Part shown: positions 1 to 4,484 of the stretch, one piece after another
Layout: the number at the start of each line of letters is the position of its first letter
Position numbering within the stretch: the first letter of the stretch is position 1
DNA from: Bacteriovorax stolpii
Lineage (GTDB): Bacteria > Bdellovibrionota > Bacteriovoracia > Bacteriovoracales > Bacteriovoracaceae
Reading direction: 5' to 3'
Length of the DNA stretch: 6,622 bases
Assembly (NCBI GenBank): GCA_945862475.1
Contig: CAMAYW010000141.1
Span: 1-6,622, forward strand
The notes under the pieces: model-generated
What the model saw: only the letters and a program-made list of their open reading frames with translations
Database searches by the model: none
What the model was told of the DNA's origin: nothing
Translations under genes and position numbers: made by a program

Positions 1-397
1 CATATTTTTCATCGATATCAAATGGTTTAAGATTTTCAGTGAATTCGTACTCACCTATTAAAATAACAATACCAATAGAAAAAGTAATTAAACCCTGAAC
101 GATGTAGTACGGAGGCGGGGATGTTTTGTCTAATAAATGTCTATCAAGAATAAAAGATGTAATCACACCACCCATGATGAACGAAAATGGAATTGTGAGA
201 AGCTCAAGAGTAAAGAAATAACCCTCATGCCCGAAAGCAATACCCATCTGTGTTCCAAAACCCGTAACATGCGAAACAAATTTTCCAGTGGCCAGAAATC
301 CCGCAGAGTTAATAAGACCAACCTTAAAGGCAGAAACCAGCCAAAGCCAGAAGTGCTTTCGGTCAAAAGCTTCATTAGGATCGTTAAGATGTACCAT
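1..397 (-). CDS. DUF1275 (YoaK-family) integral membrane protein, N-terminal 132 residues; 3' end beyond window
   Basis: The frame is open from ATG at 397 down to the window edge and gives 132 residues. After a short polar N-terminus come hydrophobic segments at about residues 16-38, 62-84 and 98-116. Residues 28-52 contain the hallmark GLINSAGFLATGKFVSHVTG block; DUF1275/YoaK proteins carry a comparable stretch (an aromatic/small-residue helix leading into F-x-S-x-x-TG) near the N-terminus. The family is widespread, inner-membrane and of unknown biochemical function; about 200-250 residues is usual, so roughly half is missing here. An in-frame TAA lies immediately before the ATG, fixing the start at or after 397. 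A purine-rich TGGGGA sits just upstream as a possible ribosome site. The gene is directly downstream of a 44-residue ORF, so the two are probably co-transcribed and translationally coupled. Control by the divergent LysR gene is likely. Family call is from motif memory; function is unknown. Confidence 0.82.
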   Translation of the reverse strand, partial: MVHLNDPNEAFDRKHFWLWLVSAFKVGLINSAGFLATGKFVSHVTGFGTQMGIAFGHEGYFFTLELLTIPFSFIMGGVITSFILDRHLLDKTSPPPYYIVQGLITFSIGIVILIGEYEFTENLKPFDIDEKY

Positions 398-532
398 TTA
401 GTTCCCCACTGCAAAACTCTTGAGGGTTCCCCAATTATCATCCTTTCTTAATTCTAAGTATTTGCTATAAATTGCGACAGCAAGTAGTAAGAGACAGAAG
501 GGAAGATAGATACTTTTTAATAGACTATTCAT
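398..532 (-). CDS. Small single-helix membrane protein, 44 residues, upstream partner of the DUF1275 gene
   Basis: ATG at 532 opens a 44-codon frame ending in TAA at 400-398. The protein starts MNSLLKSIYLPFCLLLLAVA, forms one strongly hydrophobic helix (about residues 7-23), then has a polar tail with KYLELRKDDNW. AGAGGG (536-541 on the complementary strand) lies 3 nt before the ATG and serves as a ribosome site. A good promoter (TTTACT-17-TAGAAT) lies just upstream. The stop codon is immediately followed by the ATG of the DUF1275 gene in the same reading frame, so ribosomes finishing this ORF could restart with no gap. I do not recognise a family. It may be a small accessory subunit, a leader peptide for coupled translation, or what remains of an N-terminal helix once fused to the DUF1275 protein. 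A chance ORF is less likely given the ribosome site, promoter, helix and exact junction. Confidence 0.65.
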   Translation of the reverse strand: MNSLLKSIYLPFCLLLLAVAIYSKYLELRKDDNWGTLKSFAVGN

Positions 533-555
533 ATACCCTCTTTGGATTTTTTGTG

Positions 556-584
556 ATTCTAGATGACAACTCGATTCAAGTAAA
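556..584 (-). promoter_or_regulatory. Predicted sigma70-type promoter for the 44-residue ORF/DUF1275 operon
   Basis: Read on the minus strand, TTTACT (579-584) is a 4/6 match to TTGACA. It is separated by exactly 17 bp from TAGAAT (556-561), a 5/6 match to TATAAT. The predicted start is near 549-550, leaving a leader of about 17 nt that contains the AGAGGG ribosome site. The promoter almost entirely overlaps the predicted lysR promoter on the other strand. Confidence 0.5.
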
Positions 585-591
585 TTTCAAT
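563..591 (+). promoter_or_regulatory. Possible promoter of the LysR-family gene
   Basis: ATGACA (563-568, 5/6 to TTGACA) is followed after 17 bp by TTCAAT (586-591, 4/6 to TATAAT). The predicted start is near 598, giving a leader of about 46 nt. The -10 lies inside a regulator-like palindrome (586-599), and the strongest predicted LysR site (603-625) lies just downstream of the start, which would suit autorepression. The match is moderate and other start sites are possible. Confidence 0.3.
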
Positions 592-599
592 ATATTGAA
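586..599. promoter_or_regulatory. 14-bp perfect palindrome, candidate LysR activation half-site
   Basis: TTCAATATATTGAA is a perfect palindrome abutting the -35 of the minus-strand promoter. It is centred about 43-44 bp upstream of that promoter's predicted start. This is where the activation binding site of LysR-type regulators usually lies. It shares the TTCAA/TTGAA half-site with the repeat at 603-625 and with single TTCAA copies at 575 and 607. Confidence 0.45.
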
Positions 600-602
600 T
601 AC

Positions 603-625
603 ATCGTTCAATAAAAGTGAACGAT
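603..625. promoter_or_regulatory. 23-bp perfect inverted repeat with T-N11-A core, candidate LysR recognition site
   Basis: ATCGTTCA and TGAACGAT are perfectly complementary 8-bp arms separated by 7 bp (ATAAAAG). Positions T608 and A620 give the T-N11-A spacing typical of LysR-type boxes. The centre (614) lies about 65 bp upstream of the predicted start of the minus-strand operon, the usual place for the LysR recognition site, and 30 bp before the lysR ATG, where binding could repress lysR itself. Confidence 0.6.
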
Positions 626-643
626 CCTTAAAAGGGTTTCGAG

Positions 644-1525
644 ATGAATATTGATTTAAATTACAACCAGCTTCTTTGTTTTAAAACTATTGTTGAAATG
701 GAGTCTGTAACAAAAGCTGCAGAGAAATTACGAATTGGAACACCCGCAGCAAGTATGCAACTTAAACAACTTGAGGAAAAACTACAAAAAAAATTATTTG
801 TGCGAAAGAACAAGCAACTCTTTCTTACGGACACCGGAAGACTAGTCTACGAGTATTCAAAACAAATATTTAATCTAGGATCAGAACTTTTGGGAACACT
901 TAATGATCAAGTTTATGGTGACGTCAAAATACAAATAGGAGTTCAAGATTCTGTTGCAAAAAACCTTATCTCAAAACTTAGTACATATATCTATGATCAT
1001 TTTGATGCCATGATTTCCATTTACAATGGAAGTCTTGAAGAAATGACCCTTGGAGTCGCCTCACATCGTTTAGATTTGGCGATCCTAAACAATCCTCCAA
1101 TAATTAATGATAAAACCATGATGCTCTCTAAGAGGGCCTTAAAATCAAATATCGTATTTGCGGCATCAAAAGAGTATTTGCACCTAAAGGGAAAACCGCT
1201 TTCTAGTTTTTCAGGAAAACCCTTTGTCCTTCCAACAACACAATCAGTTCTAAGACACAAACTTGAACATTATTTCGAGCAAAACAAAATAAGATATCAT
1301 CTGGTTGGAGAGGTGCAGGACACTATGGTTCAAAAAAATATGGCAATTTCAGGGAATGGAATTATACCAATCATGGAAGAGGCCATCGTCAATTATGTTA
1401 AAAGTGATCAGCTACATATCTTAAAAAAAGTCCCTGAATTAACAGAGGAAATATGGTTGGTGACCGGAAGAAGGAAAATTGATAATCCCATAGCTAATCA
1501 AATCATGAAAAACTTTGATTTTTGA
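644..1525 (+). CDS. LysR-type transcriptional regulator, NhaR-like
   Basis: The 293-residue length is normal for a LysR regulator. Residues 5-65 form the winged helix-turn-helix: LNYNQLLCFKTIVEMESVTKA is followed by a helix with SMQLKQLEEKLQKKLFVR and then the wing LTDTGRLVYEY. The whole N-terminus resembles E. coli NhaR (LNYNQL, LEEKLQKKLF, TGRLVYEYS). In the effector domain (about 93-293), IGVQDSVAKNLISKL, the PTTQSVLRHKLEHYF segment and the C-terminal RKIDNPIANQI also align with NhaR-type proteins. NhaR senses sodium in E. coli and activates nhaA, but no antiporter is present here, so the ligand is unknown. AAAAGGG at 630-636 lies 7 nt before the ATG. The gene is divergent from the 44-residue ORF/DUF1275 pair across LysR-type palindromes, which makes that operon the likely target. 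Confidence 0.9.
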   Translation: MNIDLNYNQLLCFKTIVEMESVTKAAEKLRIGTPAASMQLKQLEEKLQKKLFVRKNKQLFLTDTGRLVYEYSKQIFNLGSELLGTLNDQVYGDVKIQIGVQDSVAKNLISKLSTYIYDHFDAMISIYNGSLEEMTLGVASHRLDLAILNNPPIINDKTMMLSKRALKSNIVFAASKEYLHLKGKPLSSFSGKPFVLPTTQSVLRHKLEHYFEQNKIRYHLVGEVQDTMVQKNMAISGNGIIPIMEEAIVNYVKSDQLHILKKVPELTEEIWLVTGRRKIDNPIANQIMKNFDF

Positions 1526-1618
1526 TAGAGACGTACCTCTGTAAAAAAGAAAGGGTAAGGAGAAAAGCATTTTAAGGGTGGTAATAAGTAACTAAAATGA
1601 AAAGAAAAGGTATCTACC

Positions 1619-2212
1619 ATGAAACTTTCATTATTCATTATATTTTTCATCTTTTCGTTAAATGGATTTGCTGGAAGAAATCCTGAGCTTGAAAAGTTAT
1701 TCAAAAGTGATTTTAAAAAGCACTACATTCAAAACCAATGCGGTTCAAATATCCTTGAATTTTTAAGAAGATCTGAAGCAAAAGGCTTAAACCTCTACAA
1801 CGCGAATATATTAGAAATTACGAACAAAGGGTTTTCACTCTTTGGCCTTATTAATGCTGAATTCGCGAGAGAAGCAGGAAGACTTAATCCAAACTCTTCT
1901 CAAGATGGAATAAGACAGCTTCCAGGGGAAAGTAATTGGTATCATCATGTTGTGCTGGAGCTTGATGGAGAAATCTACGACTTTGATTTTGGAAATCAAC
2001 CAAGTGTTCTTACAAAAGAATTATATTTTGAAAAAATGTTTTTGAATGATAAGAAAAAATCCGAAGGTGGCGAGCATTATATTGGTCGTGAAGAGAAACT
2101 TAAAACCTATGAAATTTTGGTAAGACCAGGACTTGATACTTTAAGAGCAAGAGAAGAAAGAAGATCAAGCCCAGTCTCAAAAACATTAAGGCTGAAAGAA
2201 TTTCTTAATTAA
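1619..2212 (+). CDS. Secreted protein of unknown family with a possible Cys-His-Asp triad
   Basis: The 197-residue product has a clear signal peptide (MKLSLFIIFFIFSLNGFA, cleavage predicted after Ala18), so it is periplasmic or secreted. The mature part has QCGSNILEFLRR (Cys41 at the start of a helix), WYHHVVLELDG (His109/His110 in a strand) and EIYDFDFG (Asp121/Asp123 in the next strand). Nucleophile-Cys at a helix start, then His and Asp on adjacent strands, is the order in papain/transglutaminase-fold enzymes (peptidases, amidases, protein glutaminases), so an enzyme of that fold is plausible but not shown. The C-terminal 30 residues are Arg/Glu/Lys-rich and probably flexible. AAAAGG at 1605-1610 lies 8 nt before the ATG. 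The gene stands alone, between the LysR gene and a convergent porin gene. I do not recognise a named family. Confidence 0.8.
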   Translation: MKLSLFIIFFIFSLNGFAGRNPELEKLFKSDFKKHYIQNQCGSNILEFLRRSEAKGLNLYNANILEITNKGFSLFGLINAEFAREAGRLNPNSSQDGIRQLPGESNWYHHVVLELDGEIYDFDFGNQPSVLTKELYFEKMFLNDKKKSEGGEHYIGREEKLKTYEILVRPGLDTLRAREERRSSPVSKTLRLKEFLN

Positions 2213-2227
2213 AATTTGTCATCAGCG

Positions 2228-3391
2228 CTAAATCCCCACCTCAAACTGAACTCTCCACTGCCATGATCCTATGTATGAGGTACTCGAATATGCGTATTGT
2301 TCATTGTAGGTTAAATCAGTTTGAATTTTAACGACATGGTTTTTTATATACCTAGAAAGGCCTGCGGTATATTGCCTAACTTCAGGTGTTACTTCATCAA
2401 TATATGAGCTTGGTCTAATGAGTGAAAAACGTAGACTTGGCTCCCAGTTAGACTCTAATAAGTATCCCGTCTGAAGATTGTAACCCTCACCTTCAAAAAC
2501 AAACAATTTATTTGTAATCACAGGATTCCCTACAGTTCGTTTGGCATATTCAGATGAAAATGAATATCCTCTGTATTTAAAGACGAGATCAAAGAATCTC
2601 GACTCCATTGAGCGAAACTCCCCATCCCCCATGTCTTTCCCTGTTTGTCCTCCCGTTCTCGCTGATTTTTGATTCGCTGAGGTCACGAGGGCAAGTCCTA
2701 GTTTAGGATTTGGTTCTCGATAAAGATCTGCTTCAAAATTATCCCCATCATCATGAAAAGAACCCAAAGGGTACCATTCAAGTCTTGCAGTCGTTGCCAT
2801 GGAGGCATTTTTATTAATCTGATTTCTTCCTTCACCGTTTGAAACGGCGAATTTTAACCAAATTGGTTTTTCACTTCCAAATTTTGAGTAGTGTTGAAGA
2901 CCAATGTCACGGTCAATATTGAACGTTGCATTGACTAAAGATCGATCCACAAATTGTTGGGCACTAGAGGAAATAACCCTTTGTCGATTTCCAGGAAGTT
3001 TCGCAAGTCCCGCCCAAAGAGTGTGGTTTTCGTTCCATCGCCAACCCACGACTGCATCTCTCAGTATATTTGGGACCTCTGCATTATCCCAGTCTTGATC
3101 TGCTCGAGTGAAAGAAAGTTGAACTCTATAAAGGAGTCGTGGATCTAGAGCATGGCCATCAAACCGTAAACGCATTCGTCGTAGTGAAAATTCAGCATTC
3201 TTAAGGTCTGCACTATCGGTATCTTTGGTGGTAGCAGAAAATCTATTTTGAATACGAAACCTTAATCGCATCAACAGATCATTTTGTGCTCGAAAAGTAA
3301 TACCATCTTTAAAAGTCAATTCCACTTTTTCGGGTTGTAAATCCTGAGCAAAAACACCAAAAGAAAGAAGAGCGAACAAAACGTACTGCAT
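2228..3391 (-). CDS. Outer-membrane porin of the phosphate-selective porin O/P type (Porin_O_P)
   Basis: The 387-residue product is a beta-barrel porin of the OprO/OprP-like family, passing small anions or other solutes across the outer membrane. It has a signal peptide (MQYVLFALLSFGVFA, mature from about Gln16). Family hallmarks are FSLRRMRLRFDGHALDP (68-84) followed by LLYRVQLSF, then GLAKLPGNRQRVISSSAQQF (128-147) and FVDRSLVNATFNIDRDIGLQ (147-166), and later barrel strands including GYNLQTGYLLESNW and YTAGLSRYIKNHVVKIQTDL. Alternating hydrophobic/polar strands with aromatics run to the C-terminus. It ends VQFEVGI, so the usual terminal aromatic is replaced by Ile. GGAGA lies 5 nt before the ATG and the signal peptide confirms the start. 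True phosphate selectivity cannot be read from sequence; the Pfam name covers porins of varied specificity. The gene is divergent from the SCO1-like gene and convergent with the secreted protein. Confidence 0.88.
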   Translation of the reverse strand: MQYVLFALLSFGVFAQDLQPEKVELTFKDGITFRAQNDLLMRLRFRIQNRFSATTKDTDSADLKNAEFSLRRMRLRFDGHALDPRLLYRVQLSFTRADQDWDNAEVPNILRDAVVGWRWNENHTLWAGLAKLPGNRQRVISSSAQQFVDRSLVNATFNIDRDIGLQHYSKFGSEKPIWLKFAVSNGEGRNQINKNASMATTARLEWYPLGSFHDDGDNFEADLYREPNPKLGLALVTSANQKSARTGGQTGKDMGDGEFRSMESRFFDLVFKYRGYSFSSEYAKRTVGNPVITNKLFVFEGEGYNLQTGYLLESNWEPSLRFSLIRPSSYIDEVTPEVRQYTAGLSRYIKNHVVKIQTDLTYNEQYAYSSTSYIGSWQWRVQFEVGI

Positions 3392-3439
3392 AAAATCTCC
3401 GATGCGAAGATTTTTGCAAACGCCCCAACTTTTGTACCG

Positions 3440-3455
3440 TTAAGATTAAGTTAAG
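3440..3455 (-). promoter_or_regulatory. Triple TTAA direct repeat with 11-bp period, possible OmpR/PhoB-family operator upstream of the porin
   Basis: On the minus strand the order is TTAAC, TTAAT, C, TTAAC; the two TTAAC copies start 11 bp apart. Response regulators of the OmpR/PhoB class bind direct repeats with this period. The site sits 49 bp before the porin ATG, just before a TACAAA -10-like hexamer (3432-3437). It also lies in the divergent upstream region of the SCO1-like gene. The repeat is short and AT-rich, so chance is possible. Confidence 0.3.
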
Positions 3456-3486
3456 AAAAATAATACTCACTCTGCATTAAATTGTT

Positions 3487-3492
3487 TAGAAT
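3487..3492 (+). promoter_or_regulatory. -10-like hexamer TAGAAT directly before the SCO1-like ATG
   Basis: TAGAAT matches TATAAT at 5 of 6 positions and ends 6 bp before the ATG at 3499. Transcription would start at or next to the A of the start codon, giving a leaderless message. A weak -35 (TACTCA, 3464-3469, 3/6) lies 17 bp upstream. No Shine-Dalgarno is present between hexamer and ATG. This is only a candidate. Confidence 0.35.
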
Positions 3493-3498
3493 GATGAC

Positions 3499-4452
3499 AT
3501 GAAACTCTTCATTTTTCTTTTCCTCCTTCTTATTGTCTCTGGATGTCAAAAAAACACTGTCGAATTAATCACACCTTCTGGTGGGGACTTCGCGGTAGAA
3601 ACCACTCAGGGAAGATTCCATACACTTGCTCATCAAGGAAAAGTTCTTTTTCTGTTTTTTGGGTTTACTCATTGTCCTGAAGTTTGTCCAACGACTCTCT
3701 CTCGACTAAACAAGATGGTCCTTTCACTTTCTAAAGAAGAACAAAGTAAAATTGAGGTTCTGTTTATTTCAGTAGACACCAAAAGAGACTCTATCAATCA
3801 TTTAAAAAAATATTTTGAAAATTATCCAAAAAATTTTTATGCCGGTCACGCCACTGAAAGTGAATTAAAAACCATCATGGCAAAATTTGGAGCTACATTT
3901 AGAATTTTCACGGGCGAAACACCAGATGACATGATCATTGACCATACCTCAGATATCTTTGTTATTAATGAAAAGGGTGAGTGGGTACAATCCTTAAAAT
4001 TTGATACCTCTGTCGAAGAATTGATAGATGTTTCAAAAAATGTCTCTAAGCTTTCTGCAACATTTGCTCAAAAACGTAGAGAAAGTGAGGTAGAGGTATT
4101 AGATGAAAATAACTCATGCGATCTTTCCAAAACCCCTTGTAAGGTTTTAGATTATGAGGTGAGCCTCTCTCCCCTTCCGATTGTTCCCGAAAAAGATTTT
4201 AACGTTTATGTGAAATTACTAACCCCCTTAAAATCCCCTCCTTTAGAACTGGATTTTGAAGGTGTTACCCTCAATATGGGTTATATTCGCCCTAAGCTCT
4301 ACCAAGTTAGGGATAATCTATACAGGGGGGAGTTCTATATTCCCGCCTGTGAAGTTCAGGAAATGGATTGGAAAGTACGCTTAATAGTTGAAACCACTAA
4401 GGGGAGAAAAGCCATTGGATTTTATATGAAATCCCTCCTCCCTAAACCTTAA
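3499..4452 (+). CDS. SCO1/SenC-family lipoprotein with extra C-terminal FixH/YtkA-like domain
   Basis: The 317-residue product starts MKLFIFLFLLLIVSGCQ: a lipoprotein signal with lipobox VSGC, lipidated at Cys16. Residues 20-190 are the SCO1/SenC thioredoxin-like domain, with FFGFTHCPEVCPTT carrying the CxxxC copper pair (Cys59, Cys63), LFISVDTKRD (89-97), the ATESELKTIMAKFG region and the third ligand His149 in IDHTSDIFVI. These proteins deliver copper to the CuA site of cytochrome oxidase or act as thiol reductants. Typical members are about 200 residues; here a further 125 follow, with SCDLSKTPC (Cys207, Cys214), FEGVTLNMGYIRPKL (Met260), a GEFYIPAC strand (Cys284) and MDWKVRLIVETT. That pattern resembles the small Ig-like FixH/YtkA copper-associated proteins. 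Start is fixed by the signal peptide, although no Shine-Dalgarno is visible. The G8-domain gene follows after 32 bp, probably in the same transcript. Confidence 0.9.
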   Translation: MKLFIFLFLLLIVSGCQKNTVELITPSGGDFAVETTQGRFHTLAHQGKVLFLFFGFTHCPEVCPTTLSRLNKMVLSLSKEEQSKIEVLFISVDTKRDSINHLKKYFENYPKNFYAGHATESELKTIMAKFGATFRIFTGETPDDMIIDHTSDIFVINEKGEWVQSLKFDTSVEELIDVSKNVSKLSATFAQKRRESEVEVLDENNSCDLSKTPCKVLDYEVSLSPLPIVPEKDFNVYVKLLTPLKSPPLELDFEGVTLNMGYIRPKLYQVRDNLYRGEFYIPACEVQEMDWKVRLIVETTKGRKAIGFYMKSLLPKP

Positions 4453-4473
4453 TCAAATAGTCATAAATACCGA

Positions 4474-4479
4474 TAAAAT
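4474..4479 (+). promoter_or_regulatory. -10-like hexamer TAAAAT just before the G8-protein ATG
   Basis: TAAAAT (5/6 to TATAAT) ends 5 bp before the ATG at 4485, the same geometry as TAGAAT before the preceding gene. No convincing -35 and no Shine-Dalgarno are seen. In DNA this AT-rich the hexamer may be chance, and the gene may simply be read from the upstream promoter. Confidence 0.2.
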
Positions 4480-4484
4480 CTTTG

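Noticed and set aside
137..451. 104-codon plus-strand ORF and a 92-codon minus-strand ORF at 163-441
   Set aside because: Both overlap the DUF1275 gene in other frames. Their products are rich in Lys/Arg/Asn or Leu/Trp without domain pattern and have no ribosome site.
472..654. 60-codon plus-strand ORF ending 11 bp inside the lysR gene
   Set aside because: It runs antisense through the 44-residue ORF and across the control region. Its codons are explained by the repeats, and it has no ribosome site or recognisable product.
1526..1541. Possible terminator hairpin AGAG/CTCT after lysR
   Set aside because: The stem is only 4 bp and no T-run follows, so it is too weak to call.
1556..1562. Strong ribosome-site-like TAAGGAG in the gap before the secreted protein
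   Set aside because: No ATG, GTG or TTG follows at a usable distance with an open frame; a GTG at 1578 gives only five codons. It is probably chance in purine-rich DNA.
1021..1704. Minus-strand ORFs at 1021-1260 and 1498-1704
   Set aside because: They are antisense to the LysR effector domain, and to the end of LysR and the signal peptide of the next gene. The products look like shadows of those genes.
2195..2240. Bidirectional terminator between the convergent secreted-protein and porin genes
   Set aside because: Only very short self-complementary bits (AGCGCT, GAAA/TTTC) are present. Nothing resembles a terminator, so none is annotated.
2904..3148. Two 64-codon plus-strand ORFs
   Set aside because: They are antisense to the porin's conserved region and have no ribosome site or domain features.
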